From Candidatus Kapaibacterium sp. (lineage in GTDB: Bacteria; Bacteroidota; Ignavibacteria; Kapaibacteriales; WFXC01): a stretch of 64,000 nucleotides of DNA. The stretch spans positions 1 to 64,000 of the forward strand of contig WFXC01000012.1 in the NCBI GenBank assembly GCA_015490805.1, read 5' to 3'. The position numbers and the translations under genes are program-made. Under the pieces are notes generated by a model. That model saw only the letters and a list, made by a program, of their open reading frames with translations. It had not been told where the DNA came from and did not search any database. The stretch's first letter is position 1. Each line of letters opens with the position of its first letter. This document shows, piece by piece, positions 40,327 to 50,101 of this stretch.

Positions 40327-41814
40327 CTACACCCGCAGGAAATCCAATGCGATTTTGAAGAAAGCACCAAGGACATAATTGCGGAGTCGGAATCGATTAT
40401 CCGTAAACCACGCAATCTCCATCCCGAACGCCACAGGATATCCGGTAAAATTCACTCCCATTAAGGCAAAAGTGTAAGCAGGATAGCCGAAGTACAGATC
40501 CTGACGCTGGAGACTGGTTCCGATCCCCAATCGAAAGACATCACTGAATTCCAGCTCGACTGCAATGTCGTGATAGGCGTTGTGCAGGAAACTCTGAAGC
40601 TGCGGAGCATACATCTTTCGATAGGTATAGGTAATTCCCACGCGATCGGAACTTTCTACAACGCCGAAAGCATCCCGCACAAAGCCGAAACGGTAAAACA
40701 ATCCGGCTGACACACCAAGCTGCCCGTATTCCTGTTGGGCATTATCGTGGTATAAATATGCCGGATGCAGCCCAAGTTCCAGCGAAAAACGGGGTTCCAG
40801 GCGAGCATAAATTTGTGCTTCTTTTTCCCGAATCCACTGCAGCTTTTCGGCGATCTCCCGCCGCTGCTGATTGAGTTGTTCCAACTGTCGCTGGATTTCT
40901 TCTCGCTGCTGCTCCAACTCCGCCCGGAGTCTGCTGCCTTCCTGCAAAAGATACTGGCTCTCATACTTCTGCCGTTCAAACGCCGCTTTTGCCCGTTCCA
41001 GCTGACGACGCTGTTGCTCCAACTGCTGCCGTTCCCGACGCAACTGCTCCCGATCTCGTTCCAGCATTTCCCGCTCTTTCTGAAGCTGCTGAAACTGTCG
41101 CTCGTACTCGGTTAACCCTTCAACGACGATACCGTGGGTGTAATACCGGATCCCACGGCGGCGCAGCACCGGGATCACAGCACTGATCTTTGTTGCTCTT
41201 TGTCCAGTCTGCTGCAGTTTAATCCACCCCTCGTTGCTCCGCATAAGCTTGTACCCTGTCACCACGCCAACCACCTGCCCTTTTCCATTAATCAACGGTC
41301 CCCCACTATTTCCTTCATCGGCTGCCACGTCGTGTTGGAGCAGCGTGGGATTTTCCTGCAGCGAAATTTTAGAAATAATGCCTTTGCTCTGATTCCACCA
41401 GTCTCCATTGGGATGCCCAATAGCAACTACTTCTTCCCCAACAACTGCTCCCTGTGGTTTCAGTGGCAAGTACGGTGTTGCTCTGGAAGGATTGGTGGTA
41501 AGGATCGCAATATCCAGATTTGGCTCTTCCAGAACCGGATCAATCGCGATGACCGGTAATCGATCTCCCGACTTCGTAATAACCGTCACATTCCACGGCG
41601 TTTGCACATCCGTCTCTACAACGTGGTAGTTCGTCAACACCGTCCCCTGCTCGTTAATGAAAAATCCCGTACCGAAACCTCCAGATGTGGACACAATCAC
41701 AACCGCATCCACACATTTCTGGTAAATCTTGTCCGCAGCAAAAAACTGCGCCCATCCATTCAACGGTGCAATGAACAATACGACATACCACTGAATCAAT
41801 ATCCACCGCTTCAT
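40327..41814 (-). CDS. Trypsin-like serine protease with long coiled coil and C-terminal barrel-like domain
   Basis: GGFGTGFFINEQGTVLTNYHVVE (His), DIAI (Asp), DVAADEGNSGGPLING (Ser); then ~90 aa E/R/Q heptads; then an aromatic, beta-rich C-terminus. Start at 41814 (MKRWILIQWY signal). Confidence 0.85.
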   Translation of the reverse strand: MKRWILIQWYVVLFIAPLNGWAQFFAADKIYQKCVDAVVIVSTSGGFGTGFFINEQGTVLTNYHVVETDVQTPWNVTVITKSGDRLPVIAIDPVLEEPNLDIAILTTNPSRATPYLPLKPQGAVVGEEVVAIGHPNGDWWNQSKGIISKISLQENPTLLQHDVAADEGNSGGPLINGKGQVVGVVTGYKLMRSNEGWIKLQQTGQRATKISAVIPVLRRRGIRYYTHGIVVEGLTEYERQFQQLQKEREMLERDREQLRRERQQLEQQRRQLERAKAAFERQKYESQYLLQEGSRLRAELEQQREEIQRQLEQLNQQRREIAEKLQWIREKEAQIYARLEPRFSLELGLHPAYLYHDNAQQEYGQLGVSAGLFYRFGFVRDAFGVVESSDRVGITYTYRKMYAPQLQSFLHNAYHDIAVELEFSDVFRLGIGTSLQRQDLYFGYPAYTFALMGVNFTGYPVAFGMEIAWFTDNRFRLRNYVLGAFFKIALDFLRV

Positions 41815-42063
41815 CAACCACCAAAATCGTTTAACTCTGTGGTGACTACGAAACGAGAAAATCAAAATTCAAGATATGTTGAAATGGTTTTGAGAAGGTT
41901 CTTGACTGGTTCCAAGCGCAAAATACAACAACAACTCAAAATGGAGAAATTCAACATACAGCCGCATTCAGAGGAAGAACAATGCAACACTTTCAGAGCT
42001 CAGTACTTAGACATATCAAGCTGCAACCGATCAAAAGACCCCAACTATTTCTTTCCGCTTTCG

Positions 42064-42071
42064 TAACTTTG
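42064..42071 (+). promoter_or_regulatory. Candidate -7 box TAnnTTTG (TAACTTTG) upstream of leucyl aminopeptidase
   Basis: Motif match ~90 nt before the ATG. Confidence 0.35.
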
Positions 42072-42154
42072 CAGTTTACGTTTGTGAGCGAGGGGCGTGG
42101 GTGTGCAGCAAGTGCTGGATAATAATGTTGGTGTGTTCCAAAAAATCGAGGTAA

Positions 42155-43648
42155 ATGATGAACGTACGGGTGAAGCAGGGTGATGGACAGTCGATTAAAG
42201 CGGATGCTGTTATTTGCTTCTGCTGGCACGAAGAGACAGCGTCGCAGTTGGAGAAGCTCCAAACTGTCTTCCCGGAAGCAGCGCTCATAGCCCAGGATCC
42301 CGGATTTGTTGGAAAACTCAAGCAGACAGCAGCAACGTATCTGGAGAAAGGTCTCGCAAAGCAGTTGGTGTGCGTTGGGCTGGGGAAACGGGAAGAGTTT
42401 CGCCTGGACAACCTTCGGAAAGCAGCAGCAACGGCTGCCCGCTACGCTATTAGCTACCAGTACCAGAGCCTGGCAGTGCTTACACCGGACATTGAGGGAG
42501 TGGAGCTGGAAGCTATTGCCCAGGCTATCGTCGAAGGAATATGGTTGGGCAAGTACAAATTTGACCGGTACCTTTCATCCGAAGAAAACAAAGCTCATCA
42601 GAAGCTGCAAACGCTGTACCTGCTCCACCCTGAGCGCCAGGCTTTGCGCACACTGCGAAAAGGTGTCAACATTGGCAGCATCGCAGCGGAAGCAACGGTG
42701 ATTGCGCGGGATTTAGCAAACACGCCCAACAACGATATGTATCCTGAAAAACTGGCGCAGGCGGTCCGGAAAATCTTCCGGCAACTACCGGTCAAAGTCA
42801 CAGTATTCACCAAAAAGAAAATCCAGCAACTCAATATGCAGGGGCTGCTGGCAGTAAACAAAGGGAGTGTCCGACCGCCAGTGTTCATTGTGCTGGAATA
42901 CAAGGGGGGCAAAGCAGCGAAAAAGCCCATTGTACTGGTCGGCAAGGGGATCACATTCGACACGGGTGGCATTTCCCTCAAGCCATCGCAGAATATGGCA
43001 CTGATGCGATTGGATATGCACGGTGCTGCCAGCGTCGTCGGGACGATCTATGCAGCAGCAAAAGCTAAATTACCGCACTCCATCATTGGTCTTATCCCAG
43101 CAACGGAGAATATGCCGAGCGGTTCGGCAACCGTTCCGGGCGATGTGATTGTCTATAACAATGGCTTGAGCGTGGAGATCGACAACACTGATGCCGAAGG
43201 ACGGCTGATTCTGGCAGATGCATTGCTGTATGCCAAACGATACAAACCCCAAGTGGTCATTGATTTAGCAACACTGACCGGTGCCTGTATCGTTGCCTTA
43301 GGATATGTCGCTGCTGGAATGATGGGGACAGCCGATCAGGTCAAAGAGCAACTGAAAGAAGCAGCGGAATACACCGGCGAATATGTCTGGGAACTTCCCC
43401 TGTTCCAGGAATACGACGAGCAGCTCAAAAGCACCGTCGCTGATATTAAGAACGTCGGCGGGCGAGCAGCCGGTGCCAGCGTTGCTGGCGCATTTCTCAA
43501 ACGCTTCGTCGGCGATGACTATCCGTGGGTGCACCTGGACATCGCGGGAACAGCAATCCACGAACGCCAGGGAGACTACACTCCCGCTGGTGGCACTGGC
43601 TATGGCGTCCGCCTGTTGTTCCAGTGGCTGCAACAGTGGAAACCATAG
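42155..43648 (+). CDS. pepA: Leucyl aminopeptidase (M17)
   Basis: 497 aa; VGKGITFDTGGISLKPS, NTDAEGRLILADAL, DLATLTGACIVALG. Confidence 0.96.
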   Translation: MMNVRVKQGDGQSIKADAVICFCWHEETASQLEKLQTVFPEAALIAQDPGFVGKLKQTAATYLEKGLAKQLVCVGLGKREEFRLDNLRKAAATAARYAISYQYQSLAVLTPDIEGVELEAIAQAIVEGIWLGKYKFDRYLSSEENKAHQKLQTLYLLHPERQALRTLRKGVNIGSIAAEATVIARDLANTPNNDMYPEKLAQAVRKIFRQLPVKVTVFTKKKIQQLNMQGLLAVNKGSVRPPVFIVLEYKGGKAAKKPIVLVGKGITFDTGGISLKPSQNMALMRLDMHGAASVVGTIYAAAKAKLPHSIIGLIPATENMPSGSATVPGDVIVYNNGLSVEIDNTDAEGRLILADALLYAKRYKPQVVIDLATLTGACIVALGYVAAGMMGTADQVKEQLKEAAEYTGEYVWELPLFQEYDEQLKSTVADIKNVGGRAAGASVAGAFLKRFVGDDYPWVHLDIAGTAIHERQGDYTPAGGTGYGVRLLFQWLQQWKP

Positions 43649-43876
43649 CAACATTTACTGCTGCTTACCGCTCAGACAGTGTCAAAGAACGGCAATCAGG
43701 ATCGCAGAAAGTAGTTTGGAACGTCCTCTTTGTGTGCACGTTATATCACAACGCTGGACCAAAGGCACGCGTTGTCCTATTGCTATCTTGAAACTCGACT
43801 TAATGAGCTCTACTGCATCCCGCGATACCGTACGTGTGCTATCTTGAGACTGGAATCGCTTGCTAAAAATAGGGGG

Positions 43877-44761
43877 TTACCTCAGAGGAACAATCTCCAT
43901 CGACAGATCCAGCGCAGATGCCGAGTGCGTCAAAGCCCCAACGGAAATGTACTGCACACCCGTTTCTGCATACGCCCGAACGGTGCTGAGCGTAATCCCG
44001 CCAGAAACTTCCAGTGGCAGCCGTCCGGCTGTCAAGCGGACAGCTTCCTGCACCTGCTCAACCGAAAAATTATCCAGCAAAATGCGATCGACACCACCGA
44101 TGGATAACACCTCCTGCAGTTCCGAAAGACTTTGTACCTCCACAACCACCGGGATCTGGTATCGTTCTGCATACGCGCGGGCACGCTGCACAGCCGGCGC
44201 AATGCCGCCAGCAATGGCAGTGTGGTTCTCTTTGATGAGGATCATATCATCCAGTCGCAGGCGGTGATTCTGCGCTCCGCCAATCGCTGTTGCATACTTA
44301 TCCAGCAATCGCCAGCCGGGAATCGTCTTGCGAGTATCCAGAATAACGGCAGAGGTCCCCCGAACTGCCTCCACAAACTGTCGGGTCAGCGTTGCAACCC
44401 CACTCATTCGCTGCAAAAAGTTCAGCGCTGTCCGCTCTCCCATCAATAGAAGATGTGCAGATCCCTGCATTGCTGCTACAGTCTGCCCTGACTGCACCCG
44501 ATCGCCATCGCTGACGAAAGTTTCCCACCGTACCAGTTCTCCTAACTGACGAAACACCAACTGAGCAATCGGCAACCCACAGATGACCCCGGAAGCATTC
44601 GCAACAATCGTTGCTTCCGCCTGCTGCTCCAGGGGCACCAGTGCCTCTGTGGTAAGATCGCCAATGCCAATATCTTCCTGGAGCGCAATATCAACCAATC
44701 GCGTCACTGCAGCGTCATACAGCAGCAACTGTGCTCGATCTATTTTGATCGATTCCGCCAT
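43877..44761 (-). CDS. nadC: Nicotinate-nucleotide pyrophosphorylase (carboxylating)
   Basis: ALQEDIGIGDLTTEAL, GERTALNFLQRMSGVAT, DTRKTIPGWRLLDKYA, LEVSGGITL. Confidence 0.96.
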   Translation of the reverse strand: MAESIKIDRAQLLLYDAAVTRLVDIALQEDIGIGDLTTEALVPLEQQAEATIVANASGVICGLPIAQLVFRQLGELVRWETFVSDGDRVQSGQTVAAMQGSAHLLLMGERTALNFLQRMSGVATLTRQFVEAVRGTSAVILDTRKTIPGWRLLDKYATAIGGAQNHRLRLDDMILIKENHTAIAGGIAPAVQRARAYAERYQIPVVVEVQSLSELQEVLSIGGVDRILLDNFSVEQVQEAVRLTAGRLPLEVSGGITLSTVRAYAETGVQYISVGALTHSASALDLSMEIVPLR

Positions 44762-44890
44762 CGCCACACCCTGCTTCATCATTCACTCGCTTTGCGGTGG
44801 ATTACGAATGGCAAAAAGCAGAATTTTGCAAATGAAAATGGCAATTAACCGTTTCATTACTAAAACGAAGGGCGCAAGAAAAACACAGTG

Positions 44891-45724
44891 ATGGATACGC
44901 AAACGGTCAGCCAAGAACAATCGGCAACAACAGAGGAGCCGCAAAGGACGAATGAACCCGCGGAGATGAGTTTTCTGGAACACCTGGAAGAACTCCGCCG
45001 TCGACTTTTCTACGCTCTTGGAGGTATTGCTGTGGGTTCAGTGATCGCAGGAATTTTTATCAACTTCATCATCGAAGATCTTCTCCTGCGCCCGGCGTTA
45101 GCAGCTCATCTGAAATTGCAGAACTTCCGCCCTTTTGGTCAACCTTTTTTATACTTCAAGGTGATCTTCATTGCTGGCATCATCATTGCTTTTCCTTTTG
45201 TGCTCTACCAGTTGTGGAAATTCATTGCACCGGGACTGTATGAACACGAGCGGCGCTGGGTTCGGAGTGTCACCACAGCAACTTCTTTCTGTTTCTTTGC
45301 GGGCGTAGCCTTCGCGTACCTTGTCCTCCTGCCGGGAATGATGAACTTTGCAGCCTCCTTTGGGACCGAGAAAATTGCGAACATCATTGACATCAACGAA
45401 TACTTCGGATTTGTTACGCTGCTGATCTTAGCATCAGGAATTATCTTCGAACTTCCGGTGGTAAGCTTTATCTTAGCCCGAATTGGACTGCTTACCTCGG
45501 AATTTATGCGGCGCTATCGCCGCCATTCCATTGTTGCCATTCTGATCTTAGCAGCCGTTTTAACCCCGACGCCGGATCCAATCAATCAGGTAATTTTCGC
45601 TATCCCGCTATTTGCTCTGTACGAATTGAGCATCTGGATCGTTCGATTGATAGAACGGCGCAATGCCGTTGGGGCAGTGGCACAACAAGCGACGCAGCAA
45701 TCAGAAACGGATACACCTTCATGA
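44891..45724 (+). CDS. tatC: Sec-independent protein translocase subunit TatC
   Basis: MSFLEHLEELRRRLFYAL, KFIAPGLYEHERRWVRSV, six TM helices. Confidence 0.96.
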   Translation: MDTQTVSQEQSATTEEPQRTNEPAEMSFLEHLEELRRRLFYALGGIAVGSVIAGIFINFIIEDLLLRPALAAHLKLQNFRPFGQPFLYFKVIFIAGIIIAFPFVLYQLWKFIAPGLYEHERRWVRSVTTATSFCFFAGVAFAYLVLLPGMMNFAASFGTEKIANIIDINEYFGFVTLLILASGIIFELPVVSFILARIGLLTSEFMRRYRRHSIVAILILAAVLTPTPDPINQVIFAIPLFALYELSIWIVRLIERRNAVGAVAQQATQQSETDTPS

Positions 45725-46719
45725 CAACGCCGACGTCAACAACGACGCTTTTACAGTCGCTTCGGCAACCGATTTTGCGGGAGCTGGAACAATTCAACGA
45801 GTATTTCCGAAAACAACTCCGCTCCCACGTCTTCCTGCTGGATCTGATCCTCCGATATCTGATCCGCCAGAAAGGAAAGCAGATCCGCCCTTTGTTGGTC
45901 TTCCTGAGCGCTAAAGCGGCAGGTGAAATTACGGAACGCACCTACATCGGAGCAACGATGGTGGAACTGCTCCACACGGCAACCCTGGTACACGATGACG
46001 TGGTTGACCAGGCAGAGGTACGCCGGGGAATGGCATCAATTCGGGCAGTGTGGAAAAATAAAGCAGCTGTTCTGGTAGGCGATTTCCTCTTAGCCCGTGG
46101 ACTGCTGATCGCAGTCGAAAATCACGCCTATGACCTGCTCCAGGTCACCAGTCAGGCAGTGAAGCGGATGTCCGAGGGGGAACTCCGGCAAATGCAACGG
46201 GCAAAGCTGCTGGAGCTGGACGAACAATCCTACTTTGAAGTGATCCGCGACAAAACAGCCTCGCTGATTGCCACCTGCTGCGAAATCGGGGCGCTCAGTG
46301 CCGGAGCATCGCCGGAAGTACGTCAGCATCTTCGAGAGTACGGTGAGGCAGTCGGAACGGCTTTTCAAATCCGCGACGATCTGCTGGATTTCCTCAGCCA
46401 GCCCAGCATCCTGGGCAAACCGATCGGCAACGACGTTCAGGAACGCAAAATCACCCTTCCCCTTCTGTACGCCCTCCGAACAGCCCCAGCTAAAGAGCGC
46501 CGGCGAGTGCTGAAAATGATCAAACGAAGTCAGCACAATGGAAAAATGTTCACTGAAATCCAGCAATTCGTGGAGCAATACGGAGGCATTCGCTACGCTC
46601 ACCAGGTAGCCGAGCAGCTCATCACCCAGGCAAAAGCTCATCTGACAACACTTCCCCCATCGAACGCCCGCACCGCTCTTGAAACCTTCGCCGATTTCGT
46701 CCTGCAACGTGGTACTTAG
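45721..46719 (+). CDS. Polyprenyl (octaprenyl-type) diphosphate synthase
   Basis: 332 aa; LLHTATLVHDDVVDQAEVRRG (DDxxD) and FQIRDDLLDFL; ATGA overlap with tatC. Confidence 0.95.
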   Translation: MTTPTSTTTLLQSLRQPILRELEQFNEYFRKQLRSHVFLLDLILRYLIRQKGKQIRPLLVFLSAKAAGEITERTYIGATMVELLHTATLVHDDVVDQAEVRRGMASIRAVWKNKAAVLVGDFLLARGLLIAVENHAYDLLQVTSQAVKRMSEGELRQMQRAKLLELDEQSYFEVIRDKTASLIATCCEIGALSAGASPEVRQHLREYGEAVGTAFQIRDDLLDFLSQPSILGKPIGNDVQERKITLPLLYALRTAPAKERRRVLKMIKRSQHNGKMFTEIQQFVEQYGGIRYAHQVAEQLITQAKAHLTTLPPSNARTALETFADFVLQRGT

Positions 46720-47124
46720 CAGCTATAGCGATCAGGGTCTAGAATACATAGACGGGTCTTCCGAACTGCGCACGGCAATTCCCATCTGTTCATAGATCTT
46801 TTGCTCCAGAAGTACAGACACAAGTAATTCTATTGCCGCCACCAATGGTCACAACACCTTATTGACTTGCCCCGAATAGTCCATCTCCCAGATTTCCGGA
46901 GCATTCGAGATGCTCCTTAGACGCTGCATCGCTGTAACGACACCCGCGGGGATTGAGTTCATTTGTACTTCACTGAATTTCTTTACGCAAGAACAAATTC
47001 ACCACACGATAGCTGGAATACTAAAACCTTTCGACAGTTCACATTCAAAACCTATCCCAACTTCACATTCGCCCGTATTTGCCTATTTGCCCGTGCAAAA
47101 CTTCTTCGGGAGGGGATTGTCTTG

Positions 47125-48177
47125 TCACACTTGCACCTCCGCAAATTCTATATTATCTTTCTCAGCTTTGTACGCATAACACTTTATTCCACTATTTGAA
47201 AAGTCACTATTCCTGATCTTCACCTTTGCGTCGGCGCTAAAATCAAATGCTACTAAAATTGGACGCACCATTTCCACTTCACCGTTTGCTAACCTTCCAG
47301 CAACCCACTTTGAGTATTCTATAAGCTGGGCAACATCTTTCGCCTTAGCTCTATCCCTCTTCAGCTCGATCACAGTATACCTGTATCTCAAAGGATAGCC
47401 AGTATACCTATCGTTTTTGTGATAGACAAGAACATCGATGTTCTTTCGCGTTACGTGATAAGGAACATTGTTAGCAAACCATTCTATGTCCTCAACAGGA
47501 CCAAGCATTTTTCTTATAGAAGGGTGATTTGGACTATCTATGTTCCGTACGAACCATGCCCTCAGAATATCTTCTAACAAAACCTTACCACCGTCACTGA
47601 GTTTGCCCAAGTCAAGTACTAATTCTTTCCGTTTTATTCCTTTAGGATAACACTGCATAGAACTGGGTCTACAAACAGGGTTTCCATGTAATTTTACCAA
47701 CAGCTCTACGAGCACCTCCGCGGTTTCTGGATTCACTGTATTGATCCCTCTTGGACCTTGAATTTTTCTATAAAACCACCCCCAACACTTTGTTTCAAAT
47801 TCCCTTGAAGAAAAAAGCAAATCTTCTGGAACAGGATTTGGGAAGTAGTTTAAACACTCTATTTCTACCCTAATCGGCCACGTGCCACCTACAGCTCCAA
47901 TAGGCGTAGGATCAAAAAATGGCTTGCTTTTGATCCTATAAATTCCATGAAATCCAACTTGCCGTTCGTAGAGAAACACTATATCACCTATTCGTGTCCC
48001 CAGCATATCTGCAATCATTGCAAAGTACGGTTTTTGGGGGTTACTCAAATTGCTCTGTATCACTCCCTCATAATCCCCTGGTATTCCTTCAATCCCGACT
48101 CCCCAAAATCCGTTATCTCTCACTGTAGGAAAAGTTTTCTTATCTGTTATGAAAATGTGTGCTTTCATTTTTCCCAT
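47125..48177 (-). CDS. EVE/PUA-like domain fused to NucS/RecB-like PD-(D/E)XK nuclease domain
   Basis: 350 aa; N-term MKAHIFITDKKTF...GDIVFLYERQVGFHGIYRI (EVE/PUA-like); C-term NIDVLVYHKNDR...YTVIELKRDRAKAKDVAQLIEYSKWVAGRL (D...ExK...QxxxY). Confidence 0.65.
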   Translation of the reverse strand: MGKMKAHIFITDKKTFPTVRDNGFWGVGIEGIPGDYEGVIQSNLSNPQKPYFAMIADMLGTRIGDIVFLYERQVGFHGIYRIKSKPFFDPTPIGAVGGTWPIRVEIECLNYFPNPVPEDLLFSSREFETKCWGWFYRKIQGPRGINTVNPETAEVLVELLVKLHGNPVCRPSSMQCYPKGIKRKELVLDLGKLSDGGKVLLEDILRAWFVRNIDSPNHPSIRKMLGPVEDIEWFANNVPYHVTRKNIDVLVYHKNDRYTGYPLRYRYTVIELKRDRAKAKDVAQLIEYSKWVAGRLANGEVEMVRPILVAFDFSADAKVKIRNSDFSNSGIKCYAYKAEKDNIEFAEVQV

Positions 48178-48291
48178 GCAAAATTCTTTTACACCTGGAA
48201 CACCTGCTAAACTCCCTTAGCTACTATGGTTTTGCTCCCTGTGCAACTCCAGGATTTGCCTGCATTCTTTCTGTCCGTTTCTCGGTCTCAC

Positions 48292-48753
48292 TCAAACAAT
48301 TCCGTTGCAAACAGGGAATTTGTCTCCATCAAACACCCACAAACTATCGGTGAGAATTTCATCGTACTCTTTCCATCTGTTAAGATTGATGTCGTTGACC
48401 TTATTTGTTTTGATTTCAGTTAATGCTTTCTTCAACCTTTCAAGGTAGTACCTTGCTCTCTCCAGTGTAAGAGCTTGTTCTATCTGGGAGAGTTCGCCCA
48501 TCAAATAACTGTATTTCATTTTCACTGTGTCACCATTGCTGTCGATGTTCAAAACACCGATGGTATCCCTGTCGGGTGAAACAAGATGGCTTCTTAGATC
48601 CCTTAACGCTATTTTTAGTTCTTGCAGGCTTTCCAACGCCAGCAGGTTGTCCAGAACCTCCAGCAACTTCGATCTGTTAATGAGAAGAATGCGGCTTTGC
48701 AACGTCTGTTCACTGCTATCAAACAACGTTGCTTGAATCTTCTCCCTCTTCAT
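48292..48753 (-). CDS. Hypothetical helical protein
   Basis: 153 aa ORF in the same AT-rich segment, codirectional and ~115 bp upstream of the nuclease gene; no recognised domain. Confidence 0.55.
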   Translation of the reverse strand: MKREKIQATLFDSSEQTLQSRILLINRSKLLEVLDNLLALESLQELKIALRDLRSHLVSPDRDTIGVLNIDSNGDTVKMKYSYLMGELSQIEQALTLERARYYLERLKKALTEIKTNKVNDINLNRWKEYDEILTDSLWVFDGDKFPVCNGIV

Positions 48754-48929
48754 TTTTCAGCTTCCTGAATATCAAACTCAATCAAACGTTAAAACTGTCC
48801 ACAAAATCAAACATTTTATACGACTCTGGCACCCTGCAAAACTACCGGTCAACCCAATCTTCCTTCTATCCCCACGTTCCACGTAGGAGCTCGCAACCTT
48901 TTCACCCAGGCCACACTCTCCTGCAATGT

Positions 48930-50084
48930 CTACTGTCCCTGCGCCCATCGCTGAAGAATCTGCGCCACTTCCGGACGGGTGAATTCCGGCGGAAGCGGCT
49001 TCCCTTCCCGCAGCAACTGCCGAACTTTCGTGCCGGAAAGAAAAATTCTCTGCTCTGGCATACTGGGCGACGTTTTGGTCGTTGCCATCCCACCGGTCAC
49101 GGTGCACCAGAAAGCGTGTTCGAACATCAGGGGAGTGATTTGCAGTTGCTCAGGATCTACTTCGTCGAAGATCCGCTGGGCATCGTATGTGCCGTAGTAG
49201 TTCCCCACTCCAGCGTGATCCCTTCCAACGATAAAATGTGTGCACCCATAGTTCTTGCGCAGGATAGCGTGGAAAATTGCCTCCCGGGGTCCGGCATATC
49301 GCATAGCAGCCGGTAGCACCGATAGCATTACCCGATCCTGTGGATAGTAGTGGCGAATCAATGCCTGATAACATTCCATTCTGACAGCGGCTGGAATATC
49401 GTCCGACTTCGTCTCCCCAACCAATGGATGGATCAACAAGCCATCGACAATTTCCAGCGCACACTTTGTAAGATACTCATGCGCCCGGTGCATTGGATTG
49501 CGAGTCTGGAAGGCAACGATTGTTTTCCATCCCCGTTTCTGAAAAGCTGCTCTCGTCTCTGCCGGCGTCAACGTGTGCTCCGGGAATTCCGGTTGAAAGC
49601 GGTCCAGAAAGTAGCGGATTGGCCCGGCAAGCACGTAAGGACCTTCCTCAAACAGCTTTGCAACGCCGGGATGATTTCGGTCATCGGTACGATACACAAG
49701 CACCGCTTCCCGTTCTATGTCCCGCTCGAACTTTTCCTGCACCGCCATAATGGCATAGACTGTACCGGCAGCATCTGTCAGCAGCACTTCATCCCCTGAA
49801 ACAACCTGCCGGTACTGCTTCAACGGCACGGTCAGCGTCACGGGGATTGAAAACACCAGCCCGGTCGCCAGGCGCATTTGCTCCACAACGTTTTGGTAAT
49901 CATCTTTCCCCATAAACCCTTCCAGTGGACTCAAGGCTCCAACGCCGATCAGGTAAGCATCGGACAAAACCCGATAGGACACTGGCACCCGGAGTGCATC
50001 TTTGTACTCTTCCAGTAACTGTTGCACCTGAGCACCCTGAACAGTACGATTCACCAACGTTCCACCATGGGCTGGTATCGACAT
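48930..50084 (-). CDS. sat: Sulfate adenylyltransferase (homo-oligomeric ATP sulfurylase)
   Basis: 384 aa; GALSPLEGFMGKDDY, VAFQTRNPMHRAHEYLTKCALE, HPLVGETKSDDIPA, FIVGRDHAGVGNYYGTYDAQ. GAGGAG-type RBS before ATG at 50084. Confidence 0.96.
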   Translation of the reverse strand: MSIPAHGGTLVNRTVQGAQVQQLLEEYKDALRVPVSYRVLSDAYLIGVGALSPLEGFMGKDDYQNVVEQMRLATGLVFSIPVTLTVPLKQYRQVVSGDEVLLTDAAGTVYAIMAVQEKFERDIEREAVLVYRTDDRNHPGVAKLFEEGPYVLAGPIRYFLDRFQPEFPEHTLTPAETRAAFQKRGWKTIVAFQTRNPMHRAHEYLTKCALEIVDGLLIHPLVGETKSDDIPAAVRMECYQALIRHYYPQDRVMLSVLPAAMRYAGPREAIFHAILRKNYGCTHFIVGRDHAGVGNYYGTYDAQRIFDEVDPEQLQITPLMFEHAFWCTVTGGMATTKTSPSMPEQRIFLSGTKVRQLLREGKPLPPEFTRPEVAQILQRWAQGQ

Positions 50085-50101
50085 TGCAATCTCCTCTCTA
50101 T

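Noticed and set aside
46740-46860. Minus-strand ~40-aa open frame (ELLVSVLLEQKIYEQMGIAVRSSEDPSMYSRP) as a decayed gene remnant
   Set aside because: Too short and no recognisable family; noted only as possible debris next to the AT-rich insertion.
48236-48317. Inverted repeat TCCCTGTGCAAC / GTTGCAAACAGGGA near the defence-like genes
   Set aside because: Short, needs a 2-nt bulge and has a ~56-nt loop; plausible by chance in one window.
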